From: Promethearchaeota archaeon
GTDB taxonomy: Archaea; Asgardarchaeota; Lokiarchaeia; Sigyniarchaeales; SOKP01
Direction: 5' to 3'
Assembly (NCBI GenBank): GCA_016839555.1
Contig: JAEOUA010000008.1
Coordinates: forward strand, 62,001-126,000
DNA: 64,000 nucleotides
Shown: positions 26,401-35,141 of the stretch, one piece after another
Position numbering within the stretch: the first letter of the stretch is position 1
How the letters are laid out: every line of letters starts with the position of its first letter
Position numbers and translations under genes: made by a program
Notes under the pieces: generated by a model
What the model saw: only the letters and a program-made list of their open reading frames with translations
Told to the model about the DNA's origin: nothing
Database searches by the model: none

Positions 26401-27031
26401 AAAAATGTCTATCTCAATTTTTCATTATAAAATAAATTTTCATTAATTAATTTAATTAATTTAGTCTAATTAATTAATAAATCTTATTTTCTCTTCTCCT
26501 AATATTGAAATTATAAAATAGATTGATCCGTAATTTATTCTTAATATTAGGATAATAATATGTCTGTTCTTATGAGTCAATATTCAAAAAAAAAAGAAAG
26601 AGAAAAACGGGAATCGCAAAATAAGTTAAGATCATACGATAAAATTAGGTTTTACCATATTTTAATTAGGAATTAGGGGATATTAAACAATCACGATTCC
26701 ACGACTTTCTCTCTATGTAAATACTATAGTGACTCTTTTATTTAAATGCTTCGTATTAAAACTATTAAATTCTGAAAACTATAGAGAAGTGAGAGAATAG
26801 AAAGGAGGCATTTTTCGCTAACATCATAGCTGAACAAAAAATGGGAGTCTTTATTTTCCTATATAGAGGGAGTAAAATTTAATAAGCAAGAGGGTTCTAA
26901 TTCAAATTTAACTCACATTGAATATATATTGGAAAAAGGTGAAAATTTTCATTCAAGCATAGAAATTTTCCCATACATATTTGAAAATGAGATTTATTTG
27001 GAGGAGATATTTATGAATCTATTTTTACTAC
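26401..27031. other. Long intergenic region with possible decayed coding remnants
   Basis: No clear gene. On the plus strand a 38-codon frame starts at ATG 26560 and ends at TAG 26676, with coding-like, highly charged residues. An AAAGGAGG at about 26802 is followed by an open frame reading AFFANIIAEQKMGVFIF. Another frame stays open for 71 codons (26830-27045) without ATG and overlaps the end of the tRNase Z gene. Together these look like remnants of frames broken by stops and shifts. No RNA gene or repeat was seen. Confidence 0.3.
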
Positions 27032-28012
27032 TTATTCTATTTTAATAGTCATTAAATCTTGAGCCAAAAATGTATTAGGAAAGATAGCTCTCGCCTCTTC
27101 CAAAAGTTTTTGAGCTTCTTCTTGATATCGAGCGGAAATATGGGTTAATATCAGCTTTTTCGCATTCATCTTTACAGCATCATGGGCAGCATCAACAGAA
27201 GTAGAGTGTAGTTTTTCATTGGCTATATCAGATAGCTTTTTTGCGAAGGTAGATTCATGAATAAGAAGATCTGAGTCTTTTCCAAGTTCGATAAGTGATT
27301 GACAAGGTGCAGTGTCTCCAGAATAGGTGATTTTCCTTCCAGGACGTTCATTATCAACGATGCCCTCTTTAATTGGATTAATTATTCTACCTTGATATTT
27401 AATTGATTTGCCGGTCTGAAGAGTTTTCCAAAGATTACTTTCAGGAATTCCGAGGTCCTGAGCCCTTTCAGGATGAAACTTTCCATAACGAGGTTTTTCT
27501 ACGAAAGCATATCCATAGGTAGTAATAGAATGTTTCATAAGTGCATATTTTAAAAAATAACGATTTTTTTCAAATATAACACCATTTTCAATATCTATTT
27601 TGTCTATAGGAGGTTCTGATTCTAGGCCATGATATTGAATTAATTGGTTGTTTTCATGGTCAATTTCATAAATAATTAAATTGTAATCGGTTCTCAAGCC
27701 CAGAATTTTTTTATGAAGATAGAGATAAAGAAATAAATTCCTTGGTCCAAAAATTCTTAATGATGCATTCCTCTCTATTAAAGCAAAGCGAAATAAGAGT
27801 CCAGGAAGTCCAATAATATGGTCTGCATGAAAATGAGTAATACAGATGATTAGAGATTTATTTAATTTTAATCCCGCCTCAATAAATCGACGTTGCGTAT
27901 CTTCTCCACAATCAAAAAGAATTAAATCGCCACGATATCTTAAACCTATAGCTGATAGATTTCTTTCACGGATAGGCGTGGCAGCTGAACTGCCCAAAAT
28001 CACTAATTCCAT
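27032..28012 (-). CDS. rnz: tRNase Z (ribonuclease Z)
   Basis: 326 residues of the short-form tRNase Z family. The metal motif is H60-x-H62-x-D64-H65 (THFHADH); HST in AEHS-type position, KITYSGDT and LTHISARY supply the further ligands. It removes the 3' trailer of tRNA precursors. The length is typical of the archaeal/bacterial short form. An insertion with IEKPRYGKFHPERA is the substrate arm region. It lies 20 bp downstream of a coiled-coil gene on the same strand. Confidence 0.93.
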   Translation of the reverse strand: MELVILGSSAATPIRERNLSAIGLRYRGDLILFDCGEDTQRRFIEAGLKLNKSLIICITHFHADHIIGLPGLLFRFALIERNASLRIFGPRNLFLYLYLHKKILGLRTDYNLIIYEIDHENNQLIQYHGLESEPPIDKIDIENGVIFEKNRYFLKYALMKHSITTYGYAFVEKPRYGKFHPERAQDLGIPESNLWKTLQTGKSIKYQGRIINPIKEGIVDNERPGRKITYSGDTAPCQSLIELGKDSDLLIHESTFAKKLSDIANEKLHSTSVDAAHDAVKMNAKKLILTHISARYQEEAQKLLEEARAIFPNTFLAQDLMTIKIE

Positions 28013-28032
28013 TGGATTATCGGTACACTTTC

Positions 28033-29211
28033 TTATTTTTTTAACTCATAAATTTCAGTTCTCTGCTGATTAGTCAGTTTCTCGAGTTCTTTTATCATTC
28101 TTTTCAGTTCATTTAATCTTAGAGAATCCAATTTTGATATATCTGCTTCTTTAATAATTTTTTCTCGTTCATCTATCTGACTTTTCAATTGCTTCATTTT
28201 TTCGGATTTTGATTGTAATTCCTCCTTTAATTGAGCGATGCTATCATCTTGAGTGGTTTTAGTAGATACTGTTTCTTTTAACCTTTTAATTTCTGTCTGC
28301 AATTTATTAATTATTTGTTTACGTTTATTTAATTTATCTTGTAATTCTTTTGTAAGTTCCGTTATTCCAGGTGCTGGCAGGATCCTTTCCACAGGTTTAG
28401 GGGGGACTTCTGACAATTTTGCATCTAAGGTTGAAATTTTTTCTATGAGATTTTGAATTTGGTTATTTTTTTCTTCAATTTGTTCTTTAAGATCGGCATT
28501 TTCAGTTTTTAATTCATTAAGCTCTTTATTTTCAGTAGATTCTTTTACAGGAACTTCAGCTGCTTTATATTTATTAAGTGTTTCTTGTAAAGTTTTTACT
28601 TGCTGACGAGTTCGGTTTAATTTCATTTGTAATTCTTCAGTAAGGCTTTTAGTTATAACATTGGAAGAAGGTTCCATCTTGTTCTTACTCTCGATTTGTG
28701 CTTCTAATCCTTCTATTTTTTTATCTTTTTCTTTTAACTGCGCCTCATATTTTGTACTTGAAGCATAAGCACCTCCTTCTTGTTGCAATTGATTGATTAA
28801 TTGTTTTTGTTTATTAATTTTGTTCTGTAACTCCTTTATTAAAGCATCCATGGAGGGCATATCTTTCTTCAAATCTATTGTAGATTTCGAGGCTTCTTTT
28901 TCATTTTCCTTTTCTAATTCCTCTATTTTTTTTCGAAAAGATATATTTTCCTTTCGAAGAAAACCCATTTTGTCTTTTAATTCTCTATTTTTTTTTTCTC
29001 TATCTGCTAATTCAATTGATAATTTGGTTTCCTGGACTTTTTCAGAGTCAAATGAACCTTTTGATTCAGCCTCATCAATAAGTGATTCTAATTTTAAGAT
29101 ATTATCCTCAAGCAATTCAATACGATCTAAATAATTATTTATGGTTTCATCTTTTTCTTGTAATTTTTCTTTTAATTCTTTTAAATCTTTTTCTAAGGGG
29201 TTCTCTGCCAT
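28033..29211 (-). CDS. Long coiled-coil protein with three homologous repeats
   Basis: 392 residues, nearly all heptad coiled coil, highly charged. A 25-residue unit recurs at about 120-145, 187-214 and 283-310: a P-x-hydrophobic lead, then ELQ-K-N-K-Q-I-LQ. A weaker version is at 327-349. The repeats are separated by acidic or proline-containing linkers (EVPPKPVERILPAPG). There are no transmembrane segments or enzyme motifs. It precedes tRNase Z in an apparent operon and follows the ABC exporter. It is likely a structural or tethering protein; the family was not recognised. Confidence 0.6.
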   Translation of the reverse strand: MAENPLEKDLKELKEKLQEKDETINNYLDRIELLEDNILKLESLIDEAESKGSFDSEKVQETKLSIELADREKKNRELKDKMGFLRKENISFRKKIEELEKENEKEASKSTIDLKKDMPSMDALIKELQNKINKQKQLINQLQQEGGAYASSTKYEAQLKEKDKKIEGLEAQIESKNKMEPSSNVITKSLTEELQMKLNRTRQQVKTLQETLNKYKAAEVPVKESTENKELNELKTENADLKEQIEEKNNQIQNLIEKISTLDAKLSEVPPKPVERILPAPGITELTKELQDKLNKRKQIINKLQTEIKRLKETVSTKTTQDDSIAQLKEELQSKSEKMKQLKSQIDEREKIIKEADISKLDSLRLNELKRMIKELEKLTNQQRTEIYELKK

Positions 29212-29306
29212 TTTATTTTATTATTGATTTGATTTGATTAAATGATTTAAATTCTTCAAAAATTTTAAACTTTGATAATTTAAATAATTTTAACTTTTTA
29301 TTGTAA

Positions 29307-31217
29307 TTAAAAAGTCGTGATTTCCCTAATTGGAAGAGTTTTAATTTTTTTTAATATGGGGATAAGGCTTATATAATTTAAAACAATAAAAAAGCCCAAA
29401 ATTAATCCAGCCAATAAAATTGGTATATATAAGGGTGGTAAAATTACATTATCAAATAAAAATAAGGAATTGATTATCATGCCTCCCGCTAGAGTTAAAA
29501 TAATTGCCGAAATTAATATAAAAACCCCTTCGAAAAATAGAATTCTTCTTAAATTTTTCAATTTGGATCCAATTGCTCGCATCACTAGAAAGTCCTTAAT
29601 TTTATCAGTTAAATCCCCTTTTTGAAAATTATAGAGAGAAAAAATTGAGACAATTGCCATTAAACCAATTAAAATCAAGTTATTCCATGTTAAATTATCG
29701 ATGAATTTAATGTTTTCAGTAAAAAAATAGTTTAAGCTAATACACATAAAATTTTCTCCTAAGGTATTAATAAGTGGAGCTATTTGACTTATTGTATATT
29801 CAAATGTATTTGGAACTATTTTTATAATGGCGATATTTATATCCTCAGAATTCAAATTTAACATGCTTTGAAATTTGTTTAAATCCATATAAGCAGCAAA
29901 TCCGGAATAAAATGTATCTATAAAAACTCCTGAAATGAAAAATTGCTCTCCGAAATTAATAAAGTTTACTTTCTGTTTTAACGGATCCTCAAAAAAATTA
30001 TTAGCTAAGCCATCACCTACAGTTAGAGTATAATTTGCATTTTCTTGTGTAAAAATATATCCATTAAGTTCATAGAATTGGACGAGTGTGCTAAAACTTA
30101 AGCCAATTACCGGAAAATTTCCAAACCTATTCTGACCAATAGTTATAATCTCACCGTTTTCGGCTGTTGAAATCCCTTGAATTTCTTGAAGATCACAGAA
30201 TTTTATAAGTCTTTTATCCACTCGAAGAATAGAGTTAATATTTTGTAAACCTTCGATTTGGGTTGAATTAAATATATATTTTTCATCTGTAAAATCAATA
30301 AGATATTTATGGATTAAGAGATCTGGGTTCGAAAACATCGAATACATATTTGCATATGCAATAAGTACGTCTCTATGACCTATCATTATAATATCCTCTC
30401 CTTGAGCTTTATTGATCCATGTCTTTGAGGTTTTTCGAAGGACGAATGCTCCCAAACTAACCGTAAAAATGATCATTAAAATAATAAGAAAAACCACAAA
30501 ATATTGTTTAAATTTGCCTTTTCTTCTTTTTATATTTAAAAGAGATAATTTAACATTTCGACCAAAATAGGATAACCATTTTGGGATATATTTCAATCTC
30601 TCTGCTGTAAAATGATAAGGAATGTCCCTTGAAATCATTTGAACAATGGTTTTTTTAGCGATTCGTTCTATGTATATCGCAGATACAGTTAAGCATCCTA
30701 ATGAGCTTAAAATAAATAATATAAGGGGGAGTAATATATTAAATTCAAAAATAATTAAAAAATCAAAAAAATTGATTATATATAGGAATATGAAATAAAA
30801 TATTATACCTAAACCTAATCCTAAAGCAAAAGCAATTAAAAAAATCAAATATGCTTCCATAAGATAAAATTTATAAATCCTTCCGGGCAATGTCCCAAAT
30901 GCTTTCATAATAGAAATATCTTTTTTTTTACTTGAAATAAACGCGAAAGAAATAATCATTACAAACACTACTGATAAAATAAAGATTAATACAATTAGGA
31001 TAGACGATAATTCGGAATAATTATTATATATCTCCCCCGAAAAAAAATAGATATTCATATATGCTCGCTGTTGATTGATAAACACACTTAAATCCAGTGA
31101 GGTTGAAAAAAGAATTAAAAAAATGCTTACCGCTATAATTAAACTAATAGTTAAAATATATGGAAAATTGACTCTCCGTTTGCGATAAAAATCTTTGAGG
31201 GTAAAATCAAAACTCAA
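29307..31217 (-). CDS. ABC transporter permease of the FtsX/MacB (LolC-like) type
   Basis: 636 residues. A cluster of four transmembrane helices (about 20-180) is followed by a helix at 240-262, a long extracytoplasmic segment (265-510), and an FtsX domain with three or four helices (510-630). The ends of the FtsX domains have the expected short connecting loop IKDFLVMRAIGSK. It starts with TTG 9 nt after the ATPase gene. It would form an exporter or mechanotransmission complex with that ATPase. Substrate unknown. Confidence 0.82.
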   Translation of the reverse strand: MSFDFTLKDFYRKRRVNFPYILTISLIIAVSIFLILFSTSLDLSVFINQQRAYMNIYFFSGEIYNNYSELSSILIVLIFILSVVFVMIISFAFISSKKKDISIMKAFGTLPGRIYKFYLMEAYLIFLIAFALGLGLGIIFYFIFLYIINFFDFLIIFEFNILLPLILFILSSLGCLTVSAIYIERIAKKTIVQMISRDIPYHFTAERLKYIPKWLSYFGRNVKLSLLNIKRRKGKFKQYFVVFLIILMIIFTVSLGAFVLRKTSKTWINKAQGEDIIMIGHRDVLIAYANMYSMFSNPDLLIHKYLIDFTDEKYIFNSTQIEGLQNINSILRVDKRLIKFCDLQEIQGISTAENGEIITIGQNRFGNFPVIGLSFSTLVQFYELNGYIFTQENANYTLTVGDGLANNFFEDPLKQKVNFINFGEQFFISGVFIDTFYSGFAAYMDLNKFQSMLNLNSEDINIAIIKIVPNTFEYTISQIAPLINTLGENFMCISLNYFFTENIKFIDNLTWNNLILIGLMAIVSIFSLYNFQKGDLTDKIKDFLVMRAIGSKLKNLRRILFFEGVFILISAIILTLAGGMIINSLFLFDNVILPPLYIPILLAGLILGFFIVLNYISLIPILKKIKTLPIREITTF

Positions 31218-31226
31218 GTTTAGTAT

Positions 31227-31970
31227 TCACTCTTCTTTTTTTATTTTTCCATCATCAAAAAAGATAACTCTATCTGCTAACTCAATCAAAAGATCGTCAT
31301 GAGTAGCTATAATTACTGTTTTTTTTGTATTTTTTAAATTTGAAAAGAATTTTCGTATGAGATTTACTGTATCCTGATCTAAATTAGCTGTTGGCTCATC
31401 CGCAAGAATTAAAGGAGGATCATTAGAAATTGCTCTAGCTATTGCCACTCTCTGCTGTTCTCCCGCCGACAGTTGGAAAGGTAAATGCTCCCTTCTCTCT
31501 TCTAGCCCCACATCCTTTAACAGTTTTACTGCAACTTTTCTCTGTTTTTCTAAAGGGACTTCCGAAAGATTCATGGGAAACATTACATTTTCCTCTGCAG
31601 TCAAGGTACTAATTAAATTATAATTCTGGAAAATAAAACCTATATGGACCAATCTAAAGATTGCTAATGATTCTTCTTTCATTTCTGAAATTTTTAATCC
31701 AAAACAAACGATATCTCCTTCTGTTGGTCGATCTAATCCACCGATTAAGTTTAAAAGTGTAGTTTTCCCAGCACCAGAGGGGCCTTTAATTGCTATGACC
31801 GATGCAATGGATATATCCAAACTCACATTATCTACTGCTCTTACTATATACTCTCCAATTTCGTAGTCCTTTGTTACATTAGATAAAGTTATAAGATTAG
31901 TTATATTGTCTTTTTGATCATTTTTATTGTCATCAGAGGGGATATTCTTTTGTTGCTTTTTCTTTTTCAT
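31227..31970 (-). CDS. ABC transporter ATPase (LolD/MacB type)
   Basis: 247 residues. Walker [11 protein letters not shown]-loop FQNYNL, signature [14 protein letters not shown], Walker [13 protein letters not shown] and H-loop IATHDD are all present. The N-terminal ~20 residues are a charged lead. The closest family is the LolD/MacB group, which works with FtsX-type permeases such as the one encoded directly downstream. It energises export from the cytoplasmic side. Confidence 0.92.
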   Translation of the reverse strand: MKKKKQQKNIPSDDNKNDQKDNITNLITLSNVTKDYEIGEYIVRAVDNVSLDISIASVIAIKGPSGAGKTTLLNLIGGLDRPTEGDIVCFGLKISEMKEESLAIFRLVHIGFIFQNYNLISTLTAEENVMFPMNLSEVPLEKQRKVAVKLLKDVGLEERREHLPFQLSAGEQQRVAIARAISNDPPLILADEPTANLDQDTVNLIRKFFSNLKNTKKTVIIATHDDLLIELADRVIFFDDGKIKKEE

Positions 31971-32120
31971 TACCTTTTGAAAAACTTCAATGAAAAATAA
32001 AATTTACTCTAACACACTTTTTAATAAGATTGAAGCTGAAAAGAAGAATTATACGTTAGAAACCTAGACTTGTGGCACTCCTTATAAACTAAAAAAAATA
32101 AAAATAAAAAAAATGATATA

Positions 32121-32330
32121 TTACCTTCCGCCGGCAATATAAGGCAAGATAACAATTTCGTCTTCTGGACTTAAAGCAGTATCAGGGTCTGCTTTCTTAC
32201 CATTCACCAGAATACCGAAATATTTATCTTCCAAGTCCAGTTCCTTGAGAAGATCTCCTACAGTCATACACTTGTCAGGTGTAAGGGTCTCGTAAATACC
32301 AGATTCTAACAATTCGGAAATTTGTTTCAG
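32121..32330 (-). CDS. MoaD/ThiS-like beta-grasp sulfur carrier, probable CTG start
   Basis: 69 residues when read from CTG 32330, or 63 from TTG 32312. The core ISELLESG...MTVGDLLKELDL...ILVNGKKADPDTALSPEDEIVILPYIAGGR is the MoaD/ThiS/SAMP fold. The end is GG followed by one Arg, so the diglycine is not terminal and would need trimming to form a thiocarboxylate or adenylate. The TTG start would remove the first beta strand. The frame runs back to a stop at 32348 and contains no ATG or GTG; AAGAGG lies 9 nt before CTG. Likely a sulfur carrier for molybdopterin or tungstopterin. Orphan gene. Confidence 0.65.
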   Translation of the reverse strand: MKQISELLESGIYETLTPDKCMTVGDLLKELDLEDKYFGILVNGKKADPDTALSPEDEIVILPYIAGGR

Positions 32331-32682
32331 TTTTATAAACCTCTTTTATTATAATATTTTTTTACTTATTATATAGATAAATTCATTTATATTTATAACT
32401 TTTTATTATTGGAAAAAAGTCTAATTGTTTTTAATAATAATTAATAGTTTTTAAGAATATATTTAAGAAGAGTAAATATGCGTGATTGCGTTTTTGAATC
32501 TTTTCTTTAGTTAAAAATTTTTGGTTTTTTTAAAATTTTCATTCAATTTATATATTTTTTATAATTCTCCTTTTTAGAACTAGCATAATAATTTACTTAA
32601 CTAACTTTATAGAACGAAAAATAATTACCTTTTAGAATTAAAATTAATTAGCATATATAGAAAACCTCAAGTTCGTTTGAGT
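32331..32682. other. Intergenic region with divergent promoters
   Basis: AT-rich with no gene. A minus-strand AAGAGG Shine-Dalgarno lies at 32340-32345, and a plus-strand TATA-like ATATATA at 32653-32659 about 33 bp before the open frame of the TPR protein. No RNA gene or repeat is seen. Confidence 0.45.
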
Positions 32683-32691
32683 TGATCTTCA

Positions 32692-34350
32692 ATTATCGAA
32701 GAAATTACGGATTATTCTGATTATTATCAGAATATAAGGGATGAGATAGCTGAAATTTCTAAAATTTCAAATTCAGAGGAAAGGCGTAAGCAAATCGAAA
32801 AAATAATATCTTCGGTGAATAGCTACATAAAAGAAATGTGTGAATCAGGGAATCGTTTAGAAGCCGGAGAATTACTCTATTCTATAGGAGGATTAATGAA
32901 AAAATATGAGAAATCTCGCGCTTTAGAGTTATATGATAAAACTATTGTACTGTGGGAAGAAGAGATTGAAGATTATAAAACGCAAGGAAAGCTTCATGAA
33001 ATTAGTGAATTATTTCTAAGGATTGCAGAACTATACAGAGAACAATATAATAATGCGGAGTTAGAAAAAAGTTACATACTAAAGAGTATAGAATTTTTGA
33101 TCCAAGAGAGTGATCTTTTAGAAGGGTTTAATGAAGGTAGAAAGCTTGCTCAAATATATCAAAATATTGCTGAATTATATTTAAAGCTTTCAGATATTAA
33201 ACATGCGATTGAGTATTATACAAAAGTCATAAAATTTGCGAAAGAAAATCATTTATTTGATATTCTTCCTTATTCTTATCGTCAAATCTCCTTTTGCTAT
33301 AAGAAACTGAATGATCCTCATAAAGCAAAAGAGATTCTAGTAAAAGCAATTGAATTTTTTCTCAAATTATATCAGAAATTAAGTAAAAAAAATGAGAATT
33401 TAGCAGTTGCCCAAATATGTCAGATTTTAAAAAATCTCTACAGAACATTAAGGGAATGGAAATCATATAGCTATTATTCAAAAAAGGAAGCGGGAGCATA
33501 TATCAGTTTAGCGGAAGGACTCAAAGGAAAAGAGGATGGCTTCTATAAAATCGCCCGGTATTATCGGGGTGCAGCTTTATGTTATAAAGATACTAATGAT
33601 AATCTACTTGAATCTGCCTCTTGTTTTTTGCTGGCTGGGAATTATTGTGAAAAAATAGAAGATTATAATCAAACTGCTATAAACTATTTCGACTCTGCGA
33701 TGATATTTAAAAAAATAAAAAATTACGAATTAGCATATAAGTTATTTATGAAAGCGGGAGATAATTATTCGAAAATAAAGGATCATAATGGTTCAAGTAA
33801 AAGTTATCTTTATGCTTATGAGGTAGCACTGGAAGGAAATTTAGAATTTAATAGTTTTGGCTTATTCAATCAAATAATTCGAGAATTACATATTATGGCG
33901 AAAGAAGGGCTTAAAAATAAGCAATTTTTTAAGGCGGCAACATTAATTCTTGAAAGTATAAAATTTTATGAACAATTAGATAACGCAGAAGAATTTTTAT
34001 TAAAAGAAATGATAAAAAATACCTATAAATACTATTATAGGGCAGCCAATTTAAAAAAGATAGGAACATCTCATATATTAGAATCCTATGCTATTGCCTC
34101 TCTCTCTTTAATTCTTATTGGAAAATTAGAAAAAGCTCGTGAAGTCATTGATGAGATAGATTTAAAAGAGCGAAAAATAGCCACTATTAAAGAAATGATT
34201 AATATAATAATCGAAAGGGTTTTAGATGCTAAACCTGTTGATAAAGATTGCTTTCCGGATCATATTATAAAATTAATTGAAGACTCAGTGGATATTTCAT
34301 ATTTAATTAGCCTTTTTGGAAAAATACATCCTTTCAAATCAAAGAAATAG
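32692..34350 (+). CDS. Long TPR-repeat protein, probable ATT start
   Basis: 552 residues if read from ATT 32692, 511 from GTG 32815. It is almost entirely tandem TPR units with the SDIKHAIEYYTKVIKFAKEN and DNLLESASCFLLAGNYCEK patterns, giving about nine or ten helical pairs. The frame is open back to TGA 32683 with no ATG, GTG or TTG before 32815, yet residues upstream (SDYYQNIRDEIAEISK) continue the helical pattern. A TATA element at 32653 would put transcription start near 32680, supporting initiation at about 32692, where TGATC lies 4 nt upstream. Likely a scaffold; partner unknown. Confidence 0.65.
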   Translation: MIEEITDYSDYYQNIRDEIAEISKISNSEERRKQIEKIISSVNSYIKEMCESGNRLEAGELLYSIGGLMKKYEKSRALELYDKTIVLWEEEIEDYKTQGKLHEISELFLRIAELYREQYNNAELEKSYILKSIEFLIQESDLLEGFNEGRKLAQIYQNIAELYLKLSDIKHAIEYYTKVIKFAKENHLFDILPYSYRQISFCYKKLNDPHKAKEILVKAIEFFLKLYQKLSKKNENLAVAQICQILKNLYRTLREWKSYSYYSKKEAGAYISLAEGLKGKEDGFYKIARYYRGAALCYKDTNDNLLESASCFLLAGNYCEKIEDYNQTAINYFDSAMIFKKIKNYELAYKLFMKAGDNYSKIKDHNGSSKSYLYAYEVALEGNLEFNSFGLFNQIIRELHIMAKEGLKNKQFFKAATLILESIKFYEQLDNAEEFLLKEMIKNTYKYYYRAANLKKIGTSHILESYAIASLSLILIGKLEKAREVIDEIDLKERKIATIKEMINIIIERVLDAKPVDKDCFPDHIIKLIEDSVDISYLISLFGKIHPFKSKK

Positions 34351-34415
34351 ACAAACAGCAATAAATTCAAATTCTGCAATTTAATAATAGAGTTATTATT
34401 TCTTTTTATAGTAAA

Positions 34416-35069
34416 ATGGTTAAAAATTTATTAATTGTTTTTGACTTAGACTTTACCCTTATTAATAACAAGCAAGGAATTATAAATTCTTTTCATTATG
34501 CCTTTTCCAAATATCAGATTCCTTTAATTAAAGAAGAATTATTGGAAAAGACTATTGGGACCCCTTTGGAGGATGTTTTTAAATCTAATACTCATATAAA
34601 TCCTTCCGAATTAGTAAAAGCTTTCCGTGAATATTATGGAAAAAAAGGACTTTATCAGGTAAAATTATATGATGGAGTAATTGAAAAACTTAAGTCTTTT
34701 AAGAAAGCTCAAATAAAAATGGGAGTCGTGACCTCAAAGAAAAGGGAAATGGCCATCAAATTGCTAAGATATTTAAATATTTTCCATTATTTTGATTTTG
34801 TTATTGGAGAAACAGACACTATAAAAAAGAAAACAGATATCCGAGTTAAGCAATTTTTTTATAATAATTTTCCTCATTATCACTATATAATTGTAGGGGA
34901 TCACTTAACGGACAGATCCCTCGCAGAAATGCTTAATTGTCCATTTATAGGACTATTGACGGGATATTTTAAGGAACAAGAATTAAAAACAAACGCACTG
35001 GTTGATGTTGTAATTTTAAACAATATTTCTGAATTAAATCTAAAAACGATTCGTAGTATAATACATTAA
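34416..35069 (+). CDS. HAD phosphatase, phosphoglycolate-phosphatase-like
   Basis: 217 residues with a HAD core and four-helix cap. D10-x-D12 (VFDLDFT), T in VVTSKK, K in the KTDIRV helix and GDHLTD acids are in place. It would hydrolyse a small phosphate ester such as phosphoglycolate or a sugar or nucleoside phosphate. It follows the TPR gene by about 65 bp on the same strand, without obvious linkage. The substrate is not determined by sequence. Confidence 0.8.
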   Translation: MVKNLLIVFDLDFTLINNKQGIINSFHYAFSKYQIPLIKEELLEKTIGTPLEDVFKSNTHINPSELVKAFREYYGKKGLYQVKLYDGVIEKLKSFKKAQIKMGVVTSKKREMAIKLLRYLNIFHYFDFVIGETDTIKKKTDIRVKQFFYNNFPHYHYIIVGDHLTDRSLAEMLNCPFIGLLTGYFKEQELKTNALVDVVILNNISELNLKTIRSIIH

Positions 35070-35141
35070 TACGAATCGGGCAATAATACTACTAATTCTT
35101 GATTAAAAAAATTTGAAAAGAAAAAAAAGAAAAAAATCTGA

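Noticed and set aside
26560..26676. 38-residue ORF beginning MSVLMSQYSKKKERE
   Set aside because: Too short, no ribosome-binding site and no neighbour logic; covered only as part of the decayed region.
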